This document shows positions 18,848 through 28,722 of a DNA stretch of 64,000 nt, piece by piece. The DNA is from Bacteroidales bacterium (GTDB lineage Bacteria; Bacteroidota; Bacteroidia; Bacteroidales; F082). The stretch lies in contig JALNZU010000004.1 of the NCBI GenBank assembly GCA_023229245.1, positions 1 to 64,000 of the forward strand, in the 5' to 3' direction. The first letter of the stretch is position 1. Every line of letters starts with the position of its first letter. The notes under the pieces were generated by a model, which did no database searches, was not told the origin of the DNA, and saw nothing but the letters and a program-made list of their open reading frames with translations. A program made the position numbers and the translations under genes.

Positions 18848-21800
18848 ATGAGAAAACCATCTTATGTGTTTGAAGTCAGTTGGGAAGTAAGTAATATGGT
18901 TGGAGGGATTTATACCGTACTTTCCAGCAAAGCAAATGTGATGCGTAAAACCTGGGGTGATAATTATATCACCATAGGTCCGGATGTATGGATGGAAACG
19001 CGTACCAATCCCTATTTTACCGAAGATACCACCTTGTTTGAACAATGGAAGCAGAAGCTTGCCAACCAAGGTTTTAAGGTTCGTATTGGTCGATGGAATA
19101 TTCCTGCCCGACCTATTGCAATATTGATTGACTTTACACCACTACTCAGCGAAAAAGATCGCATTTTTGCCGACTTGTGGGAGACCTATAAACTTGATTC
19201 TATCCATGGACAATGGGACTATATCGAGCCTGCCATGTTTGGATACGCTTCTGGAAAGTTAATAGAGAGCTTCTATAACTTCTTCCTGACCGGCTATGAC
19301 GATGTGCTGGCACATTACCATGAATGGATGACTGGAACCGGGATACTTTATCTGAAGCAGCACTGCCCTCAAATAGCTACAGCCTTTACAACGCATGCGA
19401 CATTTCTTGGACGCTCCTTAGCAGGAAATAACCTGCCTTTGTACAAAGATCTTGAAGCTTATAACCCATCGGCTATGGCCAACCGGTTTAATATCACCGC
19501 ACAACAATCGCTTGAGAGCCTGTCGGCACAACAGACTGACGCATTTACCACTGTAAGCCAGATCACGGCAAAAGAATGTAAACAGTTCTTAGGACGACAG
19601 CCTGATGTGATCACAAATAACGGCTTCGATGATGAGTTTAGTGGAACTATTGAACAACAAGCATCAAAACGAAATGCCGCACGTGAAAAAATTCTCTCGG
19701 TAGCCTCAAAACTTTATGGAAGTACACTAAACGATGATACCATACTCATATTGAACAGCGGTCGCTATGAGTTTAAAAACAAAGGTATCGATTTGTATAT
19801 AGATGCGTTAGCACAACTCAACAATGATAAAAACCTAAAAAAGGATATTTTAGCTGTGATAGCTGTACCGGCCAATAGCAGCGGCCCTAACCTGAAGCTA
19901 CAGCAGTGCCTTAGCGATGATGAATGTCAGGCAGCTTACCCGGATAATATTGCAAGTCATCATTTGCACGATGCCGATCATGACCCTGTTTTAGTGCGCC
20001 TCAAAGAAAAAGGGCTGATCAATGGAAAAGGTAATCGGATAAAGATGATGTATGTACCCGTATATCTGAATGGGAACGACGGAATCTTTGACCTGAAATA
20101 TTACGATTTTCTGGCCGGCTTTGATTTGACGGTTTTCCCTTCTTATTACGAGCCATGGGGCTACACACCTCTTGAAAGTATTGCCTTTGGAATACCTACC
20201 ATAACAACTGATCTGGCAGGCTTCGGATTATGGGTTCAGTCGTTGCAACTGAAAACAAAAGCCGTGCAAGTCATTCCACGACAGGAAGATATACACGAAA
20301 AAGCAGTAGATGAACTGACAAAGGCGATCAACACTTTTATCCATCTCAATCCGACTGAGTTGCAACAGTGTGTATCCGATGCAAGAAATATTGCCTCAAA
20401 AGCTCAATGGACAGAATTGATATCCAACTATTTCGAGGCATGGGATATGGCGCTGTCTAAACTTGAACAACGGGAATCTGTCTTTGTAGCTCAAAAGACT
20501 GCCGAAACTCTGCGAACCATTACTCTTAGCAAGCAAGACCAGCCGACCTGGAAAAAAATACTCTTCCAACCGGTTTATACCCAAGAGCTTAATAAACTAC
20601 ACGAGATGGCACAAAACCTCTGGTGGTCGTGGAACACTGATGCTATCAGCTTGTTTGAGTCAATAGATGCAGAGGCATGGGAAAAGCACGAACAAAACCC
20701 TATCGCATTGATGGAAGAGCTTACTTCCGAACAGATGGAAGCCTTAGAAAACGATCAGGAATTTATTGCCCAACTTAATATGGTATATACTAAGTTTCAG
20801 GACTATATGACGGCTGAAGTTGCTGCCGACGATTTGATAGCTTATTTCAGCATGGAATATGGCCTGCACAAAAGTCTGAAGATATATTCCGGTGGCCTGG
20901 GAGTGTTGGCTGGCGACTATCTGAAAGAAGCCAGCGATTCACGTGTCAACCTGATTGCGATGGGCTTGCTGTATAGATACGGCTACTTCCAACAGGATAT
21001 TTCTTTGATAGGTGATCAATTAGCACAATATATCCCTCAAAAATTTACCCATCTGCCGCTTGAACCTGTTCGGGATGCCGATGGTAACTGGGTTATCGTT
21101 CGTATTGCTTTTCCGGGCAGGGTGGTCACTGCCAAAGCCTGGAAAGTGAAAGTCGGCCGTATTTCCCTGTTTTTGTTGGATACGGATATTGAAGAAAATA
21201 GCATGGAAGACAGGCGTATCACACATCAGCTATACGGTGGAGATAGTGAAATGCGTTTCAAACAGGAGATGATACTTGGAATAGGCGGGATACGGCTGTT
21301 GAAAAAGCTGAATATCAATCCGGTCATCTATCACAGCAACGAAGGCCATTCGGCTTTTATCGGATTAGAACGCTTACGTATGCTGATTGAAAAGAAGCAG
21401 CTTAATTTTTCTCAGGCACAGGAAGTTGTCAGAGCTTCCACATTGTTTACAACGCACACACCTGTCCCCGCAGGGCATGATGCTTTTGAAGAGCATGTGC
21501 TGCGAACCTATATGCCACATTATGCCGAACGTCTGAATATCAGTTGGGAAGAGTTCATCGGTCTTGGACGCTTCCATCCCAACGATCCCAATGAAAAATT
21601 TTCTATGAGTGTGTTGGCAGCTAATCTCAGTCAGGAGGTCAATGGAGTAAGCCAGATACATGGCCGGGTATCGCGTGAGATGTTTCAGCAGCTTTATCCG
21701 GGATATTTTGCCAATGAGCTGCATATCAGTCATGTAACTAATGGAGTTCATTATTTTACCTGGACTAATCGCTTGTTTCAAGAGCTGTATGAGAATAATT

Positions 21801-23074
21801 TCCCAAAAAGTTTTCTAACCGATCAATCCAATCCGGCTCACTGGGAACAAATCCATCAGATCGATTCGGCTGCTATCTGGTCAATACGCAGGCAGCTTAA
21901 AAAAGAGCTGATCAGCTATTTGAAGAACAAGATCAGGAATGACCTTACCAAGCGTCAGGAAAGCCCGAAGCTTATCTTAAAAACTATTGATGCCTTGAAC
22001 GATCATGCGTTGATAATCGGCTTTGCCCGTAGATTTGCTACCTATAAGCGAGCTCACCTGTTGTTCTCTAATTTAGAGCGTCTGTCCGAATTAGTGAATA
22101 AGACCGATCGCCAACTTATCTTCTTGTTTGCTGGCAAAGCACATCCGAATGATAAGGCTGGGCAAGACCTGATCAAACGAATTATTGAGATAAGCAAAAC
22201 TCCTCCATTCATAGGTAAGATAGTGTTTGTCGAAAACTATGATATGGAACTTGGACATAAGCTTACCAGCAGCTGTGACATATGGCTGAACACGCCAACA
22301 CGGCCTTTGGAGGCTTCGGGAACTAGCGGTGAGAAAGCGGTGATGAACGGAGTCTTGAACTTCTCTGTGTTAGACGGATGGTGGGCCGAAGGATACAAAC
22401 CTAATGCTGGTTGGGCCATTGAAGAGCAGCGAATGTATCAAAATCAGTCCTTTCAGGATGAACTGGACGCTGAGACCATATACACACTGCTTGAAACAGA
22501 AATAATACCTGCCTTTTTCGATAGAAACTCGGAAGGTATACCGGAAAAGTGGATAGGATTTATTCGAAATAATATCGCCCAGATAGCACCGCACTTCACT
22601 ATGAAACGGATGTTGGACGATTATTTTGAAAAGTTTTATCACAAATTGGCTGCTCGTACCAAAGCGTTAGTGGATAATCATTATGAAAAAGCTATCAGTC
22701 TGACGGCCTGGAAGCAAAAAGTCAGTGCAGCATGGGAACATATTGAAGTAGCTTCTATCAAAGTCCCTGATCCTACTATTCGTCCGTTGAATTTTGGAGA
22801 AAACTTTGTAGCCGAGATTACCTTGAAAACTCCTGGCTTGCTGCCGGGCGATATATGTATTGAACTGATGTTTGGCAGGAAATTATTCGACAAAATTGAT
22901 GAGATCGTTTTTGTTGAACGCATGAGTATTATAGGTTCTGGCGAAGACTGGGTGCAATATCATGTGAATGTAGCTGTCAATCGGGCAGGAGTATATGATT
23001 ATACATTCCGTATCAGTCCACAGCATGCCGAGCTACCTCATCGTCAGGATTTTCCTTTGGTAAAATGGATCTGA
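18848..23074 (+). CDS. glgP: Fused glycogen synthase (GT3) and alpha-glucan phosphorylase (GT35)
   Basis: 1408 residues. Residues 1 to about 545 match the eukaryote-type GT3 glycogen synthase family: SWEVSNMVGGIYTVLSSKA, HYHEWMTGTG, and the E-x7-E motif in YYEPWGYTPLESIAFG. A short linker leads to a DUF3417 segment (ELNKLHEMAQNLWWSWN, near 580), then the phosphorylase: YFSMEYGLHKSLKIYSGGLG near 665, and the PLP-binding K1163 in GTSGEKAVMNG. A beta-rich C-terminal domain (about 1290-1408) ends the protein. One polypeptide thus appears able both to build and to phosphorolyse alpha-1,4-glucan. Last gene of the glycogen cluster, 116 bases after the GH57 gene and followed by a strong terminator. 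Confidence 0.93.
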   Translation: MRKPSYVFEVSWEVSNMVGGIYTVLSSKANVMRKTWGDNYITIGPDVWMETRTNPYFTEDTTLFEQWKQKLANQGFKVRIGRWNIPARPIAILIDFTPLLSEKDRIFADLWETYKLDSIHGQWDYIEPAMFGYASGKLIESFYNFFLTGYDDVLAHYHEWMTGTGILYLKQHCPQIATAFTTHATFLGRSLAGNNLPLYKDLEAYNPSAMANRFNITAQQSLESLSAQQTDAFTTVSQITAKECKQFLGRQPDVITNNGFDDEFSGTIEQQASKRNAAREKILSVASKLYGSTLNDDTILILNSGRYEFKNKGIDLYIDALAQLNNDKNLKKDILAVIAVPANSSGPNLKLQQCLSDDECQAAYPDNIASHHLHDADHDPVLVRLKEKGLINGKGNRIKMMYVPVYLNGNDGIFDLKYYDFLAGFDLTVFPSYYEPWGYTPLESIAFGIPTITTDLAGFGLWVQSLQLKTKAVQVIPRQEDIHEKAVDELTKAINTFIHLNPTELQQCVSDARNIASKAQWTELISNYFEAWDMALSKLEQRESVFVAQKTAETLRTITLSKQDQPTWKKILFQPVYTQELNKLHEMAQNLWWSWNTDAISLFESIDAEAWEKHEQNPIALMEELTSEQMEALENDQEFIAQLNMVYTKFQDYMTAEVAADDLIAYFSMEYGLHKSLKIYSGGLGVLAGDYLKEASDSRVNLIAMGLLYRYGYFQQDISLIGDQLAQYIPQKFTHLPLEPVRDADGNWVIVRIAFPGRVVTAKAWKVKVGRISLFLLDTDIEENSMEDRRITHQLYGGDSEMRFKQEMILGIGGIRLLKKLNINPVIYHSNEGHSAFIGLERLRMLIEKKQLNFSQAQEVVRASTLFTTHTPVPAGHDAFEEHVLRTYMPHYAERLNISWEEFIGLGRFHPNDPNEKFSMSVLAANLSQEVNGVSQIHGRVSREMFQQLYPGYFANELHISHVTNGVHYFTWTNRLFQELYENNFPKSFLTDQSNPAHWEQIHQIDSAAIWSIRRQLKKELISYLKNKIRNDLTKRQESPKLILKTIDALNDHALIIGFARRFATYKRAHLLFSNLERLSELVNKTDRQLIFLFAGKAHPNDKAGQDLIKRIIEISKTPPFIGKIVFVENYDMELGHKLTSSCDIWLNTPTRPLEASGTSGEKAVMNGVLNFSVLDGWWAEGYKPNAGWAIEEQRMYQNQSFQDELDAETIYTLLETEIIPAFFDRNSEGIPEKWIGFIRNNIAQIAPHFTMKRMLDDYFEKFYHKLAARTKALVDNHYEKAISLTAWKQKVSAAWEHIEVASIKVPDPTIRPLNFGENFVAEITLKTPGLLPGDICIELMFGRKLFDKIDEIVFVERMSIIGSGEDWVQYHVNVAVNRAGVYDYTFRISPQHAELPHRQDFPLVKWI

Positions 23075-23096
23075 GGGTAGGTGGCAAGTCCTTTTA

Positions 23097-23135
23097 AACA
23101 ATCAGGCGGATACAAAAAGTATCCGCCTGATTGTT
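23097..23135. terminator. Bidirectional rho-independent terminator
   Basis: Perfect 17-base-pair GC-rich stem (23097-23113 and 23119-23135) with an AAAAA loop, between the convergent phosphorylase and pepD genes. It ends both transcription units. Confidence 0.85.
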
Positions 23136-23143
23136 ATTGGCTT

Positions 23144-24607
23144 TTATTTTTCCGGGATATTTTTCAATATATCTAAGGTAAGGTCCCAGAATTTTTGTAC
23201 CGTACTTATTTCGATGCGCTCATCTGGTGAGTGGGCACCTTTTATAGTAGGACCATAGGAGATCATATCCATCCCCGGGTATTTGTCTCCTATAAGACCA
23301 CATTCAAGTCCGGCGTGTATGGCTTTTACTACAGGTTGTGTAGTAAACAGTTTATTGTAGGATGCTACGGTGATTTCGCGTATAACTGAATCAGGGTTTG
23401 GTTCCCAGCCCGGATATCCATTGCTGTGTTCGACTTGTGCTCCGGCTAACTCAAAGCAAGCACGTACCATATTAGCTACGTCTTCTTTAGCCGATTCAAC
23501 CGAGCTACGCTGACTGGTAGTAATCAGAAAATGATCTGGCTCCATGCGTACTGCTGCTAAATTAGTTGAGGTCTCTACAAAATCAGGTATGCGTTGCGAC
23601 CAGGCAATCACCCCATGTGGACAAGCGTATAAGCTGGAAAATAAACGCCCTTGAGCTGATCGGGAAACGATTTTGTCGATGGATTGCTCATGAACAGCAT
23701 GGTGTATATGCAGATTGGGTTCGATAACAGCAAATTCATTGCGTATGTCATGAGCCAACTGCCGGACGAAAGCTTCAAAATCATTTTGATGCTGGAGTGG
23801 TACTAAAACAACAGCCTTAGCTTCTCTTGCGATGGCATTGCGCAAATTGCCCCCTTCCAGAAAAGCAAGCCGTATCTCAAAACTGTGATGAGCACCCCAT
23901 AAAATTCTGGTGATAATTTTGTTGGCATTGCCTAATCCTTTGTGGATATCATCACCCGAATGACCGCCTTTTAAGCCTGATACAGTGATTTCAAATGCCT
24001 GATGATCAGTCGGAGGATACTCGAGAGTGTATGGCAGTTGGATCACCGTATCTTTTCCACCAGCACATCCAATAAATAGCTCGCCTTCATCTTCTGAATC
24101 TAAATTAAGTAAAATACGACCTTTCATAAACTCACTATCCAAACCGAAAGCACCTGTCAACCCCGTTTCTTCATCTACAGTAAAAAGCGCTTCGATGGGC
24201 CCATGAGCTATGTCATCCGCAGCCAAAATTGCAAGTTGTGCCGCCACACCTATACCGTCATCAGCGCCTAAGGTAGTGCCATTGGCTTTAACCCAGCCGC
24301 CCTCAATGAGTACTTCAATAGGATCGCGATCGAAATCATGAACCTTGTCGCTGTTTTTCTCACATACCATATCTACATGGCTCTGTAGGACAACCGTTTT
24401 ACGGTTTTCCATGCCCGGTGTGGCAGGCTTTCGGATCAACACATTCCCTACCGTATCCTGCTCGTGATCCAACGAATGCTTCTGTGCAAAATCAAGCAGG
24501 TATTTAATGATTTGTTCTTCTTTTTTAGAAGGTCTGGGTATCAAAGTGATATCACGGAAATAAGTCCAAACCTCTTTAGGAGCTAATTCAAGCAAAATAG
24601 TATTCAT
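23144..24607 (-). CDS. pepD: Aminoacyl-histidine dipeptidase (M20 metallopeptidase)
   Basis: 487 residues, cytoplasmic. It hydrolyses Xaa-His and other dipeptides such as carnosine. The di-zinc M20 motifs are present: LQSHVDMVCEK (His ligand), GADDGIGVA (bridging Asp) and VDEETGLTGA (catalytic Glu and ligand), with GGHSGDDIHKGLGNA in the lid/dimerisation domain and the late GPTIKGAHSPDERIEI (His ligand). Length matches PepD (about 485). It has its own well-formed promoter at 24630-24660 and ends 8 bases from the shared terminator. Confidence 0.95.
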   Translation of the reverse strand: MNTILLELAPKEVWTYFRDITLIPRPSKKEEQIIKYLLDFAQKHSLDHEQDTVGNVLIRKPATPGMENRKTVVLQSHVDMVCEKNSDKVHDFDRDPIEVLIEGGWVKANGTTLGADDGIGVAAQLAILAADDIAHGPIEALFTVDEETGLTGAFGLDSEFMKGRILLNLDSEDEGELFIGCAGGKDTVIQLPYTLEYPPTDHQAFEITVSGLKGGHSGDDIHKGLGNANKIITRILWGAHHSFEIRLAFLEGGNLRNAIAREAKAVVLVPLQHQNDFEAFVRQLAHDIRNEFAVIEPNLHIHHAVHEQSIDKIVSRSAQGRLFSSLYACPHGVIAWSQRIPDFVETSTNLAAVRMEPDHFLITTSQRSSVESAKEDVANMVRACFELAGAQVEHSNGYPGWEPNPDSVIREITVASYNKLFTTQPVVKAIHAGLECGLIGDKYPGMDMISYGPTIKGAHSPDERIEISTVQKFWDLTLDILKNIPEK

Positions 24608-24629
24608 AAGAGTTGTATTAAATAAGCTA

Positions 24630-24660
24630 CAAATGTAATGAATGCGAATGAAAGACCAAA
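24630..24660 (-). promoter_or_regulatory. Promoter of pepD
   Basis: Minus strand: TTTG (24657-24660), 19-base spacer, TACATTTG (24630-24637). Exact Bacteroidota consensus spacing, 22 bases upstream of the start codon. Confidence 0.7.
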
Positions 24661-24800
24661 CCTCTTACAATGGATTCTCAACAAGGATTTTCACAATAGC
24701 CCCTACTATATGAGAGATGACAGGCTCAACGGTATCGATGACTTGGTCTTACCGTACCAGTTTGTAGTCAAAGCTAAATGGAAATGATGCAGCTATACGC

Positions 24801-25460
24801 TTAGCTGGTATGGCAGTTTTTAAGTTGATGTATGATCTCCTGAGGATTATCAGCACTAAAAATGGCATTTCCGGCAACTAAAATATCAGCTCCGTGTCGT
24901 ACTAATTTAGCTGCATTTTCAACATCTACACCTCCATCCACTTCTATAAGTGCTTGTGATCCCCGACCTATCAGCATCTCTTTTAACTCGCTTATCTTGC
25001 GGTAGCTATGCTCGATGAATTGTTGCCCGCCAAAGCCTGGGTTGACCGACATCAGCAAAATATAATCTACCTCTTCGACTATATATTCCAACAGCGAGAG
25101 AGCAGTATGCGGGTTAAGTACTATACCTGCCTTCATGCCAAGGCTACGAATCTGTTGCAGGCTTCTATGGGCATGTATGGATGCTTCTATATGTATGGAG
25201 AGCATATCGGCACCAGCATCGTGAAACGCAGCTATATAGCGTTCGGGTTCTACTATCATCAGATGCACGTCAAGTGGTTTTTGTGCCAGCTTTTTGATAG
25301 CTCTTATAACTGGTAACCCAAAGGAGATATTAGGTACAAATCTGCCGTCCATCACATCGCAATGGATCCAGTCGGCCTCACTTTGGTTGATCATATGAAT
25401 AGCTTTTCCTAATTCTAAGAAATCAGCCGAAAGTAAAGAAGGTGCGATGAGTGGTTTCAT
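24801..25460 (-). CDS. rpe: Ribulose-phosphate 3-epimerase
   Basis: 219 residues, TIM barrel. It interconverts ribulose-5-phosphate and xylulose-5-phosphate in the pentose phosphate pathway. Motifs are APSLLSADF at the N terminus, HCDVMDGRFVPNISFG (metal/catalytic Asp), DVHLMIVEPERYI, MSVNPGFGGQQFI and EVDGGVDVENA (second catalytic Asp). Full length for the family. It lies 97 bases downstream of rpoD on the same strand, but a terminator sits between them and a -7 box is at 25481-25488, so it is probably an independent unit. Confidence 0.97.
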   Translation of the reverse strand: MKPLIAPSLLSADFLELGKAIHMINQSEADWIHCDVMDGRFVPNISFGLPVIRAIKKLAQKPLDVHLMIVEPERYIAAFHDAGADMLSIHIEASIHAHRSLQQIRSLGMKAGIVLNPHTALSLLEYIVEEVDYILLMSVNPGFGGQQFIEHSYRKISELKEMLIGRGSQALIEVDGGVDVENAAKLVRHGADILVAGNAIFSADNPQEIIHQLKNCHTS

Positions 25461-25480
25461 TAGTTTTGATGTTGTTCATG

Positions 25481-25488
25481 CAAAAGTA
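25481..25488 (-). promoter_or_regulatory. -7 box for rpe
   Basis: Minus-strand TACTTTTG (TAnnTTTG), 21 bases before the rpe start and just after the rpoD terminator. Confidence 0.5.
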
Positions 25489-25520
25489 TGCGTTTTCAGC
25501 CGGTTTTGTATCTGTAAATA

Positions 25521-25549
25521 AAAAAACCTTACTAACTGCAAGGTTTTTT
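25521..25549 (-). terminator. Terminator of the rpoD transcript
   Basis: Inverted repeat of ten base pairs (25521-25530 with 25540-25549), A-rich on one side and T-rich on the other, 9 bases past the rpoD stop. On the minus strand the stem ends in a run of T. Confidence 0.75.
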
Positions 25550-25557
25550 TAAGCTGT

Positions 25558-26418
25558 TTACAGATATGTCTTCAGGATTTTACTTCTGCTGGTATGTTTC
25601 AGGCGGCGTATAGCTTTTTCTTTGATCTGCCTTACCCGTTCACGGGTGAGATCGAATTGTTCGCCTATTTCTTCTAGTGTCATCGGATGGCCGCCATTCA
25701 ATCCAAAATACAGTCTGATCACATTTGCTTCACGTTGGGTGAGGGTTGAGATGGCACGGTCTATCTCTTTTCTTAGTGATTCGTACAGCAGTTCGGTTTC
25801 CGGTGTGATGGCTTCTTCGCTTTTGAGCACATCGTACATAGTGTTGTCCTCGTCCTGAATAAGGGGTGCATCCATTGAGATATGTCTTCCCGCATTCTTC
25901 ATAGACTCTTTGACTTCATTCTCGGTGATTTCGAGCAGACCAGCAATTTCTGTTGCATTGGGTTCGCGCTCGTATTCTTGTTCCAACTTAGCATAGGCTT
26001 TGTTGATCTTGTTGATCGACCCAATTTTGTTGAGTGGTAAACGCACTATGCGCGACTGCTCGGCCAGGGCTTGCAGGATAGACTGACGTATCCACCATAC
26101 GGCATAAGAGATGAACTTAAAGCCACGTGTCTCATCAAATCGTTGAGCTGCTTTTATCAAGCCTAAATTCCCTTCATTAATCAGGTCGGGTAGGCTAAGC
26201 CCTTGATTTTGATATTGTTTGGAAACAGAAACCACAAAACGTAAGTTGGCTTTGGTTAGTTTTTCCAAAGCTGATTTATCGCCTTGTTTTATACGTTGAG
26301 CCAGCTCTACCTCTTCTTCTGCTGTGATCAGTTCAACCTTCCCTATCTCCTGAAGGTATTTATCCAGCGAAGCATTTTCACGATTTGTAACTTGTTTGGT
26401 GATCTTAAGTTGCCTCAT
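25558..26418 (-). CDS. rpoD: Primary RNA polymerase sigma factor (RpoD/SigA)
   Basis: 286 residues, the short primary sigma typical of Bacteroidota (E. coli RpoD is over 600). A region 1.2 start (ASLDKYLQEIGKVELITAEEE) is followed by region 2 (NLRFVVSVSKQYQNQGLSLPDLINEGNLGLIKAAQRFD, with the -10-reading YAVWWIRQSILQAL), region 3, and region 4 with the helix-turn-helix MTLEEIGEQFDLTRERVRQIKEKAIRRLK. Region 1.1 is essentially absent. It reads TAnnTTTG promoters like those noted throughout this window. It follows pnp by 66 bases and may be partly read from the rpsO-pnp promoter. Confidence 0.96.
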   Translation of the reverse strand: MRQLKITKQVTNRENASLDKYLQEIGKVELITAEEEVELAQRIKQGDKSALEKLTKANLRFVVSVSKQYQNQGLSLPDLINEGNLGLIKAAQRFDETRGFKFISYAVWWIRQSILQALAEQSRIVRLPLNKIGSINKINKAYAKLEQEYEREPNATEIAGLLEITENEVKESMKNAGRHISMDAPLIQDEDNTMYDVLKSEEAITPETELLYESLRKEIDRAISTLTQREANVIRLYFGLNGGHPMTLEEIGEQFDLTRERVRQIKEKAIRRLKHTSRSKILKTYL

Positions 26419-26484
26419 GTACTCAAAATTTCGGTTTATGTATCTTTATTCTTTTCTTACGCAATTAGTTGAACAATTGTTGCA

Positions 26485-28626
26485 TTATTTTTGACGGTTT
26501 TCGGGCTTTGGCAGTAAAACTTTACGCGAGAGCTTCATCTTATTGGTTTTGGCATCTACTCCAACTAACTTAACTTTCACTTTGTCGCCTACCTTTAACA
26601 CACTCTCTACATTTTCCAGCCTTCTCCATTCGATTTCAGATATATGTAATAGCCCATCTTTTCCTGGAAATATCTCTACGAATGCTCCAAAAGGTACGAT
26701 ACTTTTTACGGTGCCCAGATATACTTCGCCTACTTCAGGTACGGCTACTATAGCCCGGATACGTGCTTTTGCCAATTCAATAGATTCTTTATTGGGCGAC
26801 ACTATATCGATCACTCCAAAGTCACCCTTTTCTTCAATAACGATCACTGTATTGGTTTCACGTTGCATTTCTTGTATGATCTTTCCGCCAGGTCCTATGA
26901 TGGCACCAATAAACTCTTTATCAACCACCATCTTCTCGATGCGTGGTACTATGTCTTTATAGTCGGGGCGCGGATCGGTAATCGTCTTTGCCATCTCATC
27001 AAGTATGTGCAGACGTCCTTTTTTTGCCTGTTCTAATGCTATCTGAAGGACTTCGTAGGTCAGGCCGTCTACTTTAATATCCATCTGACAGGCTGTGATA
27101 CCGTCTTTAGTGCCTGTAACCTTGAAGTCCATATCGCCTAAATGGTCTTCATCGCCTAAAATATCCGATAATACTGCATACTTTCCGTCACGACCTTCCG
27201 AGATGAGTCCCATTGCTATCCCGGCTACTGGTTTTTTAATCTTCACACCGGCGTCCAACAAAGCTAATGTGCCGCCACAAACCGAGGCCATAGACGATGA
27301 TCCATTGGATTCGAGTATGTCGGATACCACACGTATGGTATATGGATTTTCGTCTCCGTTTGGTATCATAGGTTTGAGAGCTCTCTCAGCCAGGTTGCCA
27401 TGGCCTACCTCTCTGCGGCTTACGCTACGCATTGGCTTAACCTCACCAGTGCTGAACCCCGGAAAGTTATAGTGAAGCATGAAGTTGGATGTGCCTTCTA
27501 TCACTGCCCCGTCTATGGTTTGTTCATCCATTTTATTACCTAAAGTAACTGTCACTAATGATTGGGTCTCACCTCTTGTAAAGATAGCCGAGCCATGGGT
27601 AGAGGGTAAATAATCTACTTCGCACCATATAGGTCTTATTTCATCTAATTTTCTGCCATCTAGCCTTACTCGTTCGTTGAGTATGACATCGCGCACCGCT
27701 TTTTTCTCCACTTCATGGAAATAGCGTTTAACCAATGGCTCTTTTTCTTCCCTTTCTTCTTCTGCTATGCCTTCCATAAACTGTTCTCTTATAGCTTTAA
27801 AAGCATCGGAGCGCTCATGTTTGTTAGGATTGCCTTTCAATGCTAATTCGTAGCAAGGAGTATAAGCAAAAGCTACTACAGCAGCTTTTAGTTCTTCATC
27901 ATTATCCTCATGGTTATACTCACGTTTAGGAGAAGCTTTCCCGACTTGAGATGCTAATTGAAGCTGTGCCTCACATTGTACTTTAATGGCATCGTGGGCA
28001 AACTTAAGTGCTTCTAACATCACTTCTTCCGAAACCTCTTTCGATTCGCCTTCTACCATCATAATATTATCTTTGGTAGCGGCTACCATCAGATCAAGAT
28101 CGGCTTCTTCAAGTAAGGACATTGATGGATTGACAACAAACTCACCATTGATGCGGGCTACCCGTACTTCCGATATAGGGCCGCCAAACGGTATATCCGA
28201 TACGGACAAGGCTGCTGATGCAGCTAATGCTACAAATGAATCGGGCAATACATCGTTTTCACCAGAAATAAGATTGATAATCACTTGGGTATCTGCATGA
28301 TAATCATCAGGAAACAAAGGGCGCAGGGCCCGATCGGCTAGACGTGCTATGAGTACTTCATAGTCGGACGGACGTCCTTCACGTTTGAAAAAACCACCTG
28401 GAAATTTACCGGTAGCTGCATATTTTTCTTTGTACTCAACAGAAAGCGGCATGAAGTCGACATCAGCACGTGCTTCTTCTTCCGATACAACCGTAGCAAG
28501 CAGCATGGTTTTGCCAACTGTTACTACAACGGCACCGTCGGCCTGCTTTGCTAACCTGCCCGTTTCAAGAGTTACTATCCTTCCGTCAGGCAGTTCAAAC
28601 GATTGTTTAATTCCTTGTGGACTCAT
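26485..28626 (-). CDS. pnp: Polyribonucleotide nucleotidyltransferase (PNPase)
   Basis: 713 residues from the chosen start at 28626 (MSPQGIKQSF); the longest open frame adds 14 residues that are not part of the family. It degrades RNA 3'-5' by phosphorolysis. Two RNase PH-like domains are seen (GRLAKQADGAVVVTVG..., and FTRGETQSLVTVTLG... with the phosphate-binding SVCGGTLALLDAG), then KH (GAIIGPGGKIIQEMQ) and S1 (VGEVYLGTVKSIVPFGAFVEI) RNA-binding domains. It follows rpsO, as in many bacteria, with a terminator-like hairpin between them. Confidence 0.96.
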   Translation of the reverse strand: MSPQGIKQSFELPDGRIVTLETGRLAKQADGAVVVTVGKTMLLATVVSEEEARADVDFMPLSVEYKEKYAATGKFPGGFFKREGRPSDYEVLIARLADRALRPLFPDDYHADTQVIINLISGENDVLPDSFVALAASAALSVSDIPFGGPISEVRVARINGEFVVNPSMSLLEEADLDLMVAATKDNIMMVEGESKEVSEEVMLEALKFAHDAIKVQCEAQLQLASQVGKASPKREYNHEDNDEELKAAVVAFAYTPCYELALKGNPNKHERSDAFKAIREQFMEGIAEEEREEKEPLVKRYFHEVEKKAVRDVILNERVRLDGRKLDEIRPIWCEVDYLPSTHGSAIFTRGETQSLVTVTLGNKMDEQTIDGAVIEGTSNFMLHYNFPGFSTGEVKPMRSVSRREVGHGNLAERALKPMIPNGDENPYTIRVVSDILESNGSSSMASVCGGTLALLDAGVKIKKPVAGIAMGLISEGRDGKYAVLSDILGDEDHLGDMDFKVTGTKDGITACQMDIKVDGLTYEVLQIALEQAKKGRLHILDEMAKTITDPRPDYKDIVPRIEKMVVDKEFIGAIIGPGGKIIQEMQRETNTVIVIEEKGDFGVIDIVSPNKESIELAKARIRAIVAVPEVGEVYLGTVKSIVPFGAFVEIFPGKDGLLHISEIEWRRLENVESVLKVGDKVKVKLVGVDAKTNKMKLSRKVLLPKPENRQK

Positions 28627-28668
28627 AAATTCAGGTAATTGGATTTGTTCAGACCTTGCAAAATGCAA

Positions 28669-28699
28669 AAAAAAGGCAATTCAACTGATTGCCTTTTTT
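28669..28699 (-). terminator. rpsO terminator / pnp attenuator
   Basis: Perfect 12-base-pair stem (28669-28680, 28688-28699) with T-run on the minus strand, 24 bases past the rpsO stop and 43 before the pnp start. No -7 box was seen for pnp, so pnp is probably expressed by read-through. Confidence 0.8.
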
Positions 28700-28722
28700 A
28701 GACGCTAAAGTCATTTGTTATC

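Noticed and set aside
26463..26482. AACAATTGTT palindrome between pnp and rpoD
   Set aside because: AT-rich and short with no T-run; insufficient for a terminator or operator call.
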